Positions 1-11,659 of a stretch of DNA of 64,000 nucleotides are shown piece after piece. Source of the DNA: Rostratula benghalensis (lineage: Eukaryota; Chordata; Aves; Charadriiformes; Rostratulidae); NCBI GenBank assembly GCA_013399305.1, contig VXAI01000373.1, forward strand, positions 360,479 to 424,478, written 5' to 3'. The notes beneath the pieces are model-generated. The model ran no database searches. It was not told where the DNA came from and saw nothing but the letters and a program-made list of their open reading frames with translations. The stretch's first letter is position 1. Every line of letters starts with the position of its first letter. The position numbers and the translations under genes are program-made.

Positions 1-190
1 GGCGTTTTCCATAACATCTTCCCTTTCGGAGAATACAGCCTGGGCAAGGATGTTGATTGCGGAGGACTTGAATTTCCAGGGTTCCCGTTAAGGAGAGGGA
101 TCGCGCCCGCCGCGAACCGGCAGAAACTCTCTGCCCCGCCGCGTACCCCGCAGTTCATGTGTCAAAGCGGTACTTGGCGGTGCCGGGAGC

Positions 191-195
<5 letters not shown>

Positions 196-238
<43 letters not shown>
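196..238 (+). repeat. (TG)n dinucleotide microsatellite, about 21 units
   Basis: An uninterrupted alternating TG tract of about 43 bases sits inside the CpG-rich left end. It is followed at 262-282 by a TA-rich stretch and a short CA run, so the region could fold back on itself. Long pure TG tracts are usually length-polymorphic and can adopt Z-DNA. The open frames across it, poly-Cys/Val on plus and poly-His/Thr on minus, are artefacts of the repeat. Confidence 0.97.
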
Positions 239-241
<3 letters not shown>

Positions 242-1046
242 TGTCTATGACATGTGTGTTTATATATACAATACACACACATCTCCACATACGCACGGCA
301 AGGGTGACAAGTCGGTTCCGAACGCTGGCTTGACTTTGTCCCGGCTGTGCAGCTGCCTTCCCAATTTCTCACTAACTTGATTAAACCGCTGCAAATCGGG
401 TCAGTGCCTGAGGAGAGCTAAGTTTTGGGTGCCCGAGCCCTGGGGGAAGGAGGAACAAACTGCAGAGGAGGCTCGCTCTAGCCCAGGTCCTGGCTTTGGT
501 TCCGAGAGTTTGATGCTGCGATCCCGGAGCAGTTTGCCTTACTTTTGCTGCCGAGGAAAGGGGGGGGAGGGGGGTGCTGGGGTTCCCGCATTGTTACTGC
601 CTCCGTGGCCTGAGCCAGCTGGTGCTTTATGCAGGAGCCGCACTTTCTCCGCTGTTACGGAATGGGCTTTGCACATGAATAAAACGTTGGCCGTAGGAAA
701 TAATCGAGGAAGTGCGAGCTACCCGGAGCGCTTCCCCCGCACACCCCCGCCGGGGGAGGCAAGCTGGGGGAGCCGGCGCTTGCCCGAACGATGCCTTTCA
801 ACCTGGGCTGCGCTCAGGCCCGTTTCTTTAGAAACCTGCCCTCGGGAGCCTGCGGCAGGGGGTCGCGGAGGTCCTCCGCCGGGCTCGGGGCTGGCCGCTG
901 GTTGCGGAGGGTGGCGGCGGGTCGGCGCGGTGCGGGGTTGGCCGGCGGTGCGCGGTGGCGGTGCGCTGCCGCGGAGGGGCAGCCGCCCCGGCCAGCCGGG
1001 GCCAGCCCGGGTTCCGCGCTCGGGCTTATTGTCACCACCACGGTCT

Positions 1047-1052
1047 CACGTG
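1047..1052. promoter_or_regulatory. E-box CACGTG
   Basis: A palindromic CACGTG hexamer lies at the right side of the CpG-rich core. This is the canonical site for bHLH-ZIP factors such as USF, MYC/MAX and TFE families. Position inside a CpG island makes a functional site plausible, but a single hexamer is expected by chance every few kilobases and there is no other evidence. Confidence 0.35.
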
Positions 1053-2635
1053 TCCGAGAGATGCTCGGAGCCGTCCCTTTCATTCCGGGCAGCTGCCTCC
1101 GTGCAGAGATAAACGGCGAAATAGCCCGTACCGGTGCTCAGTTCGGGGAGGCTGCAGCGCCGGGGTGAAGCCCTCTCAGTTTTCAGGAGAGATTTCCCAC
1201 ATGGTCTCATCTACCAATCACAACAGAAAGGACCAAATTCATCCTGGCTGCATTTCACATATACTCAGTGGAGTTCTAGAATTCAGGGATGAATCTGGCC
1301 CTTTGTGGTGGATGCCTAAGGATATTTCAAGAGAGATCCCAGAGGTACGGCTGTTAGCGGTGCTTTGAGTAACTGTGTTTTGCAGCATCTGGCAGAGCTG
1401 CCCTATAGATCAGAAGTTTGTGCCAGGAGTGAACTTTGTGCAGCAGGAAGAGTCCAGATGCATAGGAGCTTGTATGTGCCCATTAATTTTTTGTAAGTGC
1501 TCTGAGTAAGCAGGAAGCTACTGCTGCCTTTGATCTGTGCCTTGATGTTATTTTCTCTCTTGTCTGTTTTTGTAAATTTTGTATATTGTGACCATGGAGT
1601 GTTGCCAAGTGAGAGGCTTGGGCTAATATTAATGGTCTAAGTACCAAAGTGTCTGAAGACCCATTTGGCAGTGAAACCGGACAAACGTTATTAAACCTAC
1701 CAGTGATTTAAAGCTTCAAAAAGAAGGTAATGACTTGAATACACATTTCACTCATCATTCTTGAGATAGTGGACCAGATTTAATTTGAAAGTTAAATGCT
1801 TTGGAAAATCAGGAATTACTTTAATATATTAAATCATTTTCCAATTAAGTTCCTTAAATCATTTTTGGTGGGTTGCACTGCAAATCGAATAAATTAATTT
1901 AGAAAGTCGTTTTCAGAATTTCTTTACTAGCTGGTTAAAGCTTCTTTTAAGTCATGCCATGTATGAGGGAGCAAACTGTTCTTTTTAAATGCAAATGAGA
2001 CACTCATTCTGGAGACAAGTTGCGACTCTTCTATTTCACTTTGCCTGAACTGATAATGTGCTTAAAAGTGCACAGTCATAAGACATATGTTTTATGCTTG
2101 GAAAAGACTTAACCAGGAATGCTTCACTGCAAGACACCGAGCACAGGACGAATGTCTTTTTCAGGTGTCTTTGCCACTGACCATTGATTATGTGAAATGG
2201 ACAGAGCAGGTTTGCCAGGCTCCTTGGAGGCGTACATTTACTGAACATTTCATTTTTCACCCCCTTCACTCTCCCTCCCTTTGCCCAGCGTGATTAACAT
2301 TGCTGTGAAAACTTATCTGACTTGCTTTAAACGTGTCGTCATGTTACAGTATTGCTCTGTCACTCATTTTCCTGCTGTGGGTATTTAGGGAGTTTGAAGG
2401 GCAGGAGGCCCGCAGAATTCTGTGTTCAGTAGGTTCAGTTGAGTGTTTGCTCTTGATCTCACCCCAGGAAAGGAGATGATGGCCGGAATGTGGTGGATCC
2501 GTGTTCTGGGTTGGAGAGATGGTCTGGATTGGGTCTTTACCTGCTGAATGCATTCAGAACTGGATCTTGTTTCTTGTGAAGTTAAAACTTGCTTTGGGCA
2601 CTTAGTAGTAGATTTGACCTCTGTCTTCATACCTA

Positions 2636-2664
2636 GGGTTTGGGGTTTGGTTTGGGGGTGTGGG
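2636..2664 (+). other. Candidate G-quadruplex, telomere-like G/T runs
   Basis: Four plus-strand G-runs of three to five bases occur at 2636-2638, 2642-2645, 2654-2658 and 2662-2664. They are separated by T-rich loops, with one longer loop at 2646-2653 containing an extra GG. The block contains only G and T. The pattern fits a G-quadruplex with one loop of eight, slightly over the usual limit of seven. Confidence 0.45.
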
Positions 2665-3906
2665 TTGGCCAATACAGCAGATTTTGATTCTTTACATTTT
2701 AAGTTTACTTGAGTTGCTGGTAATTTAGAGTGTATTCCACAAATACTTGACTTTTTCAAGTTTTGTAATTGCTCTGTTAGCACTAGTTTTTTCCTGATCA
2801 GATGATTGTTGGTAGCGTATGAGTGAGTTGCAGGGCACATGCGAGGGAGGTATTGACAGGGCATTTTTTTTCTGAAGCCAAAGGAAAATGCAATAATGTA
2901 GATTCAAACAGTCTCCTCTTATCTTACAATTTTCAGTTGGCAGGCTTTGTTTCAGAAGACTGCTTAGATCTTTATTTTATAAAACTAAAATAGCATTCTA
3001 AGCATCTTAGTCTAATATTTCTCTATCTGCTGTGAAAGCTCATTATACCCTTGCATATATTGTTGTGCAGGCTTTGCCTTGTTTCTCCTTGCATTGCCCG
3101 TGGAGAGAGGAAAAGTGAAAGAACAATGCAAACAATGTTGGTTATGACAACTGTGTGAGGTATCTCTTATACAAACAGGCAGAATGGACGTTATGCTGCG
3201 GTATATAGGTCAGCCTTTGAAATAACATACTGGAGTTCTTACGCTGGACGGACAGATTTAGAGTTGGGCTTGTACTGTCCGTCTCTTCTTAAAGCACAAT
3301 TGCATTTCAGACGTTTACAGGCTAATAGGAGTAGTCTGTTCAGTTGAAGTTTATTTTAAGAAACATGATGTTTCCTTAACTGAGTTGAGTGTTACAAAAA
3401 AATAGCTTGGATAGTCCACGGGTCTTAATTTTGTAGGAGAATAGGGTCAGGGATTTCAAAGTGCTTGAATAAGTCAGATCATAAGTTTAAAAGTTTATGC
3501 AGAGAGCAAGAAATAACATCCTTGTGGCTTTCTGTATTTGAAGTGTCGCCTCCAAAGGCCGCTTCGATCAGCACTGTAAGAAGGGCTGGGGTATTTTCAT
3601 ACTTGCAACTTTACAGTGTTTTCAGATACCTGCTCACATAGACTGCAGTTCTGTAATTAGAGTTTGACACAGGTAATGACCCCGGCCAACAGCAGGGAGA
3701 AAATAATGGTCTTTACTGCTCCCAATGGTTAGCCTTGCAGAATTAGGCACTGGATTCTTCAGCGATTTGCTACCTGGTTCAAAAAATACAGGAGCCTACA
3801 ACTCATCTTTCTTGTATTCACTGGTAGTTGTCAGTGCAGTGGAAAAATACAGCCAGACAGTGGAGGTAGAATGATAGACTGTAGTTGGTTTTAAAAAGAA
3901 GAATAC

Positions 3907-3943
3907 AGAGGGGGGGAAAAAAAAAAAAAGAGAGGGAGGGAAG
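3907..3943 (+). repeat. Pure purine tract
   Basis: Thirty-seven consecutive purines, with a G-run, then a long A-run, then a GA-rich end. Homopurine tracts can form triplex (H-DNA) structures when mirror-symmetric. This one is only partly symmetric, so I call it low-complexity sequence. Confidence 0.8.
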
Positions 3944-5465
3944 CAAAACGCTTCAAAATGAAAACAGTAGCATGACATTGGGTAGAAGTGGGTAAGGAGA
4001 TATAATACAGTGCTTTGTAAGCAGGTAACAATCCTGCTCATAATCAGAATTCCACGGAGCAAGAGTGCATATATTTATATACAGTGTTTAAAACAATTTA
4101 TTGTGTAAACTTAACCCTACCACAGAGACTAAGTAAAATGTTCCACGGCTGTTTACAAAGTGTACATTATTTCCAGTGGTTTGCTTCTGTCCACTCTCTA
4201 TCTGAAACTCAGAAAAGAGTTGTGGAAGGCCAGCACTGTGAAGGACAGCTCTAAAGCTGAAATGCTGTGTTAGTGTTTTGGCAGAATTTTAGATTATGCT
4301 TATCTAATAGATCATTTCTTTTTTCCCTAGACAACTACTTTGTCCTCTACTGCATTAGAATCGTATTTGAGATTTGTTGGTGCCTCTTAAAGAAAAGATT
4401 AAATAGTTACATTGGTGTTGTTGATTTTTCAGTGGTTTAGTTTCAAAAAATACCTCATAGGAAGAAGGGAAATTGACTTTTTCCCCCTCCACCCGGGTTC
4501 CTAGACCTTAGGATGTAGTTTGAGAGTTACAGGCAAGCCTCAAGTGTGCCTTCTTAAATTCCAGTGTCTCAGAAAAGAAGTGGTCCCAATTTTAGTGGAA
4601 TACAGAAAATGATTTATGTGTGCACTTTTGAGAAATCTGCCTCAAAGATGTTCTAGAAACCAATGCATTCACAGTAATTTATTTTTTTTTTCTTTCTGCC
4701 AAACATCAGTACCCGGAGAGAAATTAGGTTTCATTCTCTTGCCAGAGTGGCGTGTTTCATCTCTAGGGCATTACCCTCTACCAGCCTATCATGAGGTCCT
4801 CTGAAAAAAGTGAAAACTGTAAACCATTAAGGCTGCTGAATTAGCTAAACACTACAGTGCACGCAGTACCTTTGGTGTTTACATTAAACCAAAGAGCAGC
4901 TGGAGCTGCACTGAAGGAGCTGATACTGTGGAGGGCTGGGCAGTCCCAGCTCCTGTTGAATTTTGGGGACCATCACACTTTACCAGGAAGAACTGAGCAC
5001 TCTCCTGTCCTCAGATTCTCAGCAAGATTTTCTCTTCTTGCTAACGCTGTACAGAAACAATGGAAAATGGGCTATATTTAAAGCATGGCTTTGTATTAAG
5101 AAGAGAAATGTCCACATGGCTTTATATTGAGAAATCCACAGTAGGATTTAGATCAAAATTCTTGGTTACTTAAATCCTGTATTGATGGCGGATAGAACAA
5201 AGCTTAGACAGTGGAAGTAAAAAGCTTCTTTTGACTGCTCTCTCAGCATGGTTGAAGAGTGACCTGAAAGCACCACTTCTCGTGGTGAGAGGGTAGTCCC
5301 TGGATCAATGCAGCCCTTGGCTTGAGGAACTGACAGCAGCAGCAATTAGTGGCTGCTTTGTTTATCTTTTTGAAGTGGACACATGCTCTGTGGGCGTCTA
5401 GCATGGGCTTCACACACTAAAATGCGTATTTTAAATGTCGCCTAACCAACTTTTAAATGTTTTGG

Positions 5466-5516
5466 TGTTGTGCTTGGACTAGATGATCATTGTAGATACC
5501 TTCCAACAAAAACAGT
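5466..5516 (+). mobile_element. CR1 retrotransposon 3' end, severely 5'-truncated
   Basis: The block contains GGACTAGATGATCAT followed by a match to the CR1 block CCTTCCAAC, just upstream of a TTCTA-type tail. This is the order seen at the 3' terminus of avian CR1-type LINEs on the plus strand. Only about 50 bases remain, typical of CR1, whose target-primed insertion is often strongly 5'-truncated. The tail continues directly into the pentanucleotide array that follows. Confidence 0.8.
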
Positions 5517-5594
5517 CCTATTCTATTCTATTCTATTCTATTCTATTCTATTCTATTCTATTCTATTCTATTCTATTCTATTCTATTCTATTCA
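5517..5594 (+). repeat. (TTCTA)n pentanucleotide microsatellite, about 15 units
   Basis: About 76 bases of near-perfect CTATT/TTCTA repeats abut the 3' end of a truncated CR1. The simplest explanation is expansion of the element's own short tail repeat. The array encodes a Ser-Ile-Leu-Phe-Tyr pentapeptide in an open frame at 5483-5701, which is not a gene. It is probably length-polymorphic. Confidence 0.95.
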
Positions 5595-7428
5595 AGATAC
5601 ACATCTTGGTACTGTTTTTATGCCAAATGAGTAATTTCTCATTAAAAATGCCGAGTTATAAACTGCTCCAAATCAGGGTTTACAGCACAAGTGCCAAATA
5701 ACTGTTAATTATAGCAGCACTTCCAAAATACTTTAAGACATGGAATTCACATCAACCTGCATGAGGTTTTCTTGGTCATGACGTTTTTTCCTACATCATT
5801 CAGTTGGAAAATGGCAACATTGCATTATTCTGTGGTTGGGCACAGATTAGGGAGCGTTAGCAGCAGCAACAAGCATCACCCTTTCTACAGCAGCAAGTGC
5901 ACGGAAGAAACTCTCATCTCCTCTTCCCCTGGCATGTCTGCATTTTGTGTCCATTGGTTGTGACCAGTTTTCGGTTAGTAAGCCAGGACATCAAATAAAA
6001 TGTTTTGCTTTTGACTTTGATCTTCAAATTTTTCAGCAGAGGTCTTGGTGCAACTGGCATTTGTAATGTCTGTGGTTTTCTTTTGCTTCTTCTGTTTGCA
6101 GTGAGTAGTTTATTTTTATCATTTGAATTTCATATGGCTCTACTAATATTTATATCATATCTTTCAATTGCACATATGCTAACATGGTTTCTGAACTGTT
6201 CATTTAATATTTCTGACTGGGCTGCTATTTGATTTGCTATAAACCCTCGTAGAATGGTTTCCTCCCAAGAAACACACTGCTTTCCAAGTTGCAAAACATA
6301 CTTGAATTACACGAGCATCTGACAAATCCAGGGTAGTGGAAATGTCAGAATGTTTTAGCAGTCACATTCTGGACCGTTAAACCGCTCTCTACCAATCACA
6401 AGTGGCACGAGTGGCTTTTTTCAAAGGTACTGCTGGCTAAGCATGGAAATTGAGCTGCTGTGGTAGTACTTTTGTTTCATGCTATTGTTGTTGATGATCA
6501 TATGGTCTTAAAGGTTAAGTGGAAGTTACTGTAGTTGGTATGTGGTTTTTGTTATATTAAGGAAATCTGCAGTGAGCTCCTGTTGCTTATTCTATATGCA
6601 AGAAGAAATCAGAACTCTGAAATCGGAGAGTGATAACCCGTACTGAGGGAAATGGGTCAGTAAGGGAAGTATGAAGTCTGCAGCGTGAGGCAAAAGATTT
6701 ACCCAGACAGTTCTTGCCAGAAGAGTGAGAAGATTATGTATATGTATAAATTCCTGGTGTATCAGTGCTACGCTCTACGTATATGCACCCTTCTGTTTCT
6801 GCTTCATTATATATTGCTCACTTTGAAGAAAGTGAACTTAATCTAAGAATCCGTCATCTCTACCCTGTGTTATAAGCGATGGCCTTCGGAGTCATATTCT
6901 GGTCACACTTGCCAAAAGTGTGTAGGTTTGTGTTCATGAGCAAGAGAAAACATTTGTTTCTTAGGCGATCATTGTGTTTGCATCGACCTGAAACAATAAT
7001 AAATAGTGAAAGGAAAAACAGTGGTGAAAAGGGAAGATAACCTTTCAAAAAAGTATAATTCATCATTTGGCAGGCACAGTTGTGAGCATTAGTCATAGAA
7101 ACCTGCAGATAGTAGAGGCTTAATATCAAAGCTAATGATTTATTTTATGTTAATGACTTTCTGCTAGGGCATAAAAGACTGCTCATAATGGACTCTCAGT
7201 GCTGTGTTCAGTTGCGAAGGCTAATGGGATAATCTTACCCAAAATTAAGCTTTTTGAAGTAAATCATGGTGTTATTTTTTCAAGTTAACTCTTGAAAATG
7301 CGTTGGCAAGCGGACTTTTTTTAAGAACTGCTTGCAATCTTTATAGGAAAATATAAGGCAAGTTTGTTTTTCTTGATCAGCAGCTTTCTTAATTGTGTTG
7401 GAAATGTCTGTTTATGTTTTTTTTTACA

Positions 7429-7458
7429 GTTCTGAAGAGTAAGTTCTGAAGAGTAAGT
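7429..7458 (+). repeat. Perfect 14-base tandem duplication carrying two GTAAGT donors
   Basis: The unit GTTCTGAAGAGTAA occurs twice head to tail, at 7429-7442 and 7443-7456, and is followed by GT. Each copy, with its next bases, forms the splice-donor string GTAAGT, at 7439-7444 and 7453-7458. A T-rich tract ending in ACAG lies directly upstream. The perfect match suggests a recent slippage or duplication. A possible exon reading is given in the findings. Confidence 0.9.
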
Positions 7459-8713
7459 GATGTGGAAGTCACTCACTTCAGTGGTTTTGTCACAGTGCAC
7501 TAAGTTTTTGTGAGGCACAGTTGTTTTCGCAGGTTGAACAAAGGAAGAGAAGAACAATTTATTTTTTTTTTTTAGGGGCCTGGCCAGTAATTTGCTAAAT
7601 GGTAGTAAAACTCTTAGTTTTGCATTGAGAAGTTTTTAAAATCATGTTTACAATTAGTTATAACCAACATTATATTTCAATAAGAGATAATTTGCCTACT
7701 AAAGTTCACATAATGTGCTAATCATGTCTAGTGGTTAATAAAGGCCTCCTATCTCACTCCCCTGATGGCTATAAAAGGCTATTATGTTCATGGCAGCAGT
7801 TCAGGTACAGCTGCTGTGTGTTAATAATGCATCATTGTCCCACTAATAAACACAGCAAAGGTCAGCAACCCCGAGCACCTAAAACACCTATTCTCTTTCC
7901 AAAATATTTATTAACACCTTAATGGCATATCTATTCATTTTGGTTAGGATTATATCAGTTAATGACCCTCATGGAATCCCGTGTGCTCGCGTTTTGCAAC
8001 CTACATGCTGTTTGTGGGCTGTTGCACTCATCTTTCCCCCTAAACATTTCTTTTTCGTCTCAACTATGTGGTGTTTCTTTAATTTAAGCTTAGCATCCCG
8101 TGGTTGCTTCATGAATACCTTACTTTGTTACTTTGGCAATTTTCTTTTTTTCTTTTTTTTTTTTTTCCCCCGCCGCTAATTTAAGATTATATTTAGAGGC
8201 TGAATTTTCATTAGCTGAGACACTTTATAGATATTGTGACTATGTGCTAAGAACTATGTGATTGCATAATGTGTATTCACACGTGCACACACACAGAGAT
8301 GCATATATATGTGTCTGTGTGTACTTCAGCAGTATTTCTCCAGGTTTCATTTGTCATTTTATATTAGGGACTTTTTTTTTTTTTCCTTTTTAGCATAGAT
8401 TGCTGTATTCATAAAGGTTTTTTAAAATGCATTTTCTACAGACAAAGAACATATTCACATGGGATTTCCCTTTTGCCAGGGAAACATGCAAATCGATAGG
8501 CCAGCACTTATCTGCATTAAAATTAGGTATACTGTAATTTATGGACGCAGTGATATTGTATTTGTCTTGCATAGCCTCAGATATTCTTTAAGGTAGCCTG
8601 GCTATGCTATGTGTCCTTAGAGAAAAGCAAAAGTGTTAATTGAACAAAATCTCATTTTCTCATCTTGTAGTATTGCCTTTTGTTTTCTGTTACTCATTTT
8701 GAAAGCCTGATGT

Positions 8714-8757
8714 GTTTTTTTTTTCTTTTCTTTTCTTTTTTTTTTCCTTTTTTTTCT
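8714..8757 (+). repeat. T/C-rich pyrimidine tract
   Basis: A 44-base run of T with scattered C, containing several TTTTC units. Low-complexity sequence with no evident function; it could serve as a polypyrimidine tract, but no convincing AG-exon junction follows it closely. Confidence 0.85.
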
Positions 8758-10780
8758 GCTGTGTGATTTACAAACAAACGTTCAGAGGGCAGAAAAATAC
8801 CACCTCACTTCCATCAAGAGAAATGAAAAAGCTTAACTAGCTGATGGGTTTCTATTTGGTGTAGCACATAGCTTCAATGACACATTTGTCATGCTTTAAA
8901 TATATAATACATACAATAAAATATGTACAGGCACAGTTGTGATATATGTAGTGTCTGGCTCCATCGCTATTGTTTGTAGTCTCTACGGTTGTCATACGTT
9001 GTTCTTTGCACATCATACCCTTACAGCAGAATTTGACACAATTTCTAGCTTTCAGTCCTGCACCATTTTCATTGCACAATATACATGAGTTTGACAGGGT
9101 GTGTTGAGGACAACTCTGGCAAGCAATTGATATTTTGAAGTGGCAAGCGTTTCAGCAGCTGCCTGCTTGTGAAAAAGGAATGATAAGATATACTGTATTG
9201 TTAGTTTCAGGCAAAGCATTAAGGTTTAAGCTCTGTAAAAATGTACACATTATTCGTCAGTGGTGAAGCAAGCCTTTTATGTTTTTTAGAGCTTAGCTCT
9301 CTGACTGATGTGAACTAGAATGACATTGGTTTAATGGTCAGTAAATGAATAGGAGTACTTTGAATTTGAACTGCTGCCAATTTTGCACCGACAAAGAGAC
9401 TGACAAAAGAAAGATTTTATGTGAAAGCAAAGCACAAGCAATGTTTGGGGAGGTGGGGAGAGGGGTAGAGGAACCCAACAGAAATATTCTCCTACGCAGC
9501 CTTGTAATGATACTAAAATTGTTAAAACACATCCATTTTACATGGCTCATCGGCTGCGAACCTAAGCTGTTTCATCTAATGTTCTTTAAAACCTGTTGTA
9601 TGCACATAGTCTTTTAGAATATATTCATATGGAATTTACAGTGTGTTTTTCTAAATACCACACTGTGCCCTGAAGGCCTGTTGGCAGAACATCAGAGTTG
9701 TCCACTGCTGGAGTTCCCAAGTCTCTCTCTATCTGGTAGTGGGAAATTGTAGTTTAATCAGTTATGGCACTTTCAGTGTGTAACATTCATTAGTAAGGCA
9801 ATTTGTCATGACTGTTAATAGTCAGGATGCATCTGCTCTCTCTTCAGTTACGGAGCATGATAAGCAAGAGGGCAAATATTTCAATATCTGGTAATATTAA
9901 CGTGTTTGAAAACTGTAGTTCAAGGTTAGTGCTCAAAACACAAACAGCAGATTAATAACGACCTATTTATTTTTACTGGTTTTACCTTTACAGATTTGGT
10001 TTTAAAGTACACTAATGCTCTTACGAGCTGTGCATTATCTAACTGGGTATTAGAAAGCAAATGTTGGCATCTTCAGCGTTTGTCAAAGACCTTTCATCTA
10101 TTGTCATAAACTCAAAGTTACAATGTTTTCAAAGAGTTGCAAATACTTATAATTGAGCCATTTGATCATTTTCCAGTGTGTCAGTAATAAATTGTTCACA
10201 GGATCATTTTTGGCAGCAGCAGGCCTTTTGCAGTGTTAGTTTTGTGGCTGGGCAGCTTATAATGCTATAAAAGATACTTGGTGCCTACCAAGTAGGCAAC
10301 ATGCAATTAGAAAAATGTTCGCTTCTACCTAAAAACTGGCTTGTAATTGTTGTTCATTGTTCTAAATATGGAAGATTAAATTGTTTCCGACAGCCAAGAA
10401 AGGTTTTTTTTTTCCCCATATATCTGATAACCCTCATGTATTACATAATATGATAGCTTCACACAATAGCTTTGTGACACATTTTAATTTTTAATGAAAA
10501 GCCCCCCAAATTTTAACGTAATGATTTCTTTAGAAACCGAGCCCAATCTTGGTAAAATCCGTTCTTGCTCGTAACAAAAGCTGTTACTGTTTAAGTTCCT
10601 GTTCAGCAGTTAGTTGGTACGCTTCACTGGATGTTGTCAAAAAGGCTTTTCTCTTGATTGACAACCCCGTAGGAATGTGAATGGAGATTTTAATTGCATA
10701 TCATGTGTGCATATCAGAGTGAGTGGATTCACTGACTCTGCTTAGCTCCATATCTCTACAGGTCAGCCATGCCAAAACAC

Positions 10781-10801
10781 TTTTTTTTTTTTTTTTTTTT
10801 T
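10781..10801 (+). repeat. Poly-T run, 21 bases
   Basis: An uninterrupted T21. It could be a decayed poly-A tail of a minus-strand retroposed copy, but no recognisable element lies beside it, so I call it a simple homopolymer. Confidence 0.95.
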
Positions 10802-11604
10802 AATAAGCAATTTGTATATTTTGCGAAGAGAGAGAAAAAGGGCATGCAAGTGAAGAACAGACTATAAAGCAAAAGATTCCAGGGAATTTTGGAAGAAAAC
10901 TGTGTGCAGTAAGTTTTCAGAATGTTTTAACACAATTAAGAGGTAGTTAGATGATGTAAATTCATTTCTAGTCTAAGTTGGCCAAAGAGTGCTAGAATCT
11001 ATTTTTCTTCTGGCATTTGCTAGCAGAAGTGTGTTAAGCGTTTTACATCTTTCTTTTTTTTTTTTCTAAGAGTACTTTGAACAAAATCAGTCAAAGAAAA
11101 AGTAAAGCAAGTGGAAAAAATTACTGAGGGAGGAAGCCCTTGTGTCTTGCACCTTAACAGAAGACATAGGGAAACGGTGGGGGGTTCTTGGTATGTGTGG
11201 GAGATACTGGGCTTTCTTTTTAATACTGGATTTGATTCCCACTCTTTGGGCAACATTGTTATTTTGGGGGGAGTTTTACCTAGATAAGGACTGGCAGAAA
11301 CCTCAATTTTGAGTCTAATAAAAAAATGAGTTTTGATATTAATTGTAGTGTAACTTAAATAATTTTTTTTTTCTCAAGAGCAGTAAATGACACATCACTG
11401 CAAAATGACACAGATAAATAGACTTCAGTATTTTCCATAGCCCAGAACGTCGCAGGTGAAAATGACAAAGCCAAAGATTCGTTATTATGAACAGCCATTA
11501 GATTTTGATGTCTCAAATTAGAATCCAGGTTTCATTTTACATCAGAAACCATGACATCGTCTGTATTATTTTTGAAAGCTCATAAAGCATCAGCAACTGA
11601 AAGC

Positions 11605-11659
11605 ACAGGCACAAAACAGTGGTGGGGAACTTTTAGCTGAGTTCGTGTTTTGTGCCTGT
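11605..11659. repeat. 14-base perfect inverted repeat (stem-loop)
   Basis: Bases 11605-11618 (ACAGGCACAAAACA) are the exact reverse complement of 11646-11659, leaving a 27-base loop. Nothing around it indicates a transposon terminus, since no target duplication was seen, and nothing suggests a miRNA-like extended stem. Confidence 0.85.

Larger units (their letters stand above)
60..1170. promoter_or_regulatory. CpG-island-like region; candidate promoter or first exon
   Basis: This is the only part of the window with dense CpG. There are two cores, about 90-185 and 690-1165, separated by a more ordinary stretch with a TG microsatellite. In vertebrates such islands usually mark promoters and first exons. 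Reading frames stay open across it on both strands, for example 791-1168 and 429-1112 on the plus strand. GC-rich DNA has few stop codons, so these frames are weak evidence of coding. The plus-strand frame with an ATG at 791 gives an Arg/Gly/Ala-rich sequence that I do not recognise. Possible splice donors follow at about 1166 (GTGAAG) and 1346 (GTACGG), neither strong. I infer a promoter or 5' exon, direction unproven. The island may extend left of the window. Confidence 0.6.
1171..5465. other. Non-coding, intron-like or intergenic stretch
   Basis: GC drops sharply after the CpG-rich left end. I see no recognisable exon. An open minus-strand frame of 159 codons at 2385-2864 lies where the minus strand is A/C-rich, a composition that avoids stops, and its translation resembles no family I know. 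Notable local features are a G-run cluster at 2636-2664, a purine tract at 3907-3943 and short T-runs. No CR1 piece was recognised before 5466. Confidence 0.6.

Noticed and set aside
429..1112. 227-codon plus-strand open frame in the CpG-rich region
   Set aside because: GC-rich DNA gives long open frames on several strands at once, as here. The peptide is Arg/Gly/Pro-rich without a domain. I keep the region as a promoter candidate only.
2385..2864. 159-codon minus-strand open frame
   Set aside because: The minus strand here is A/C-rich, which avoids stop codons. Nothing in the translation resembles a known family, and no splice context supports it.
5483..5701. Open frame with a repeated Ser-Ile-Leu-Phe-Tyr motif
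   Set aside because: It is a direct translation of the TTCTA microsatellite.
8281..8325. CA/TG-rich imperfect inverted repeat
   Set aside because: The pairing comes from short alternating CA and TG runs around a TA-rich centre, which is expected of decayed dinucleotide repeats.
10276..10293. 7-base hairpin ACTTGGT...ACCAAGT
   Set aside because: The stem is too short to stand out in 64 kb, and no miRNA-like extension was seen.
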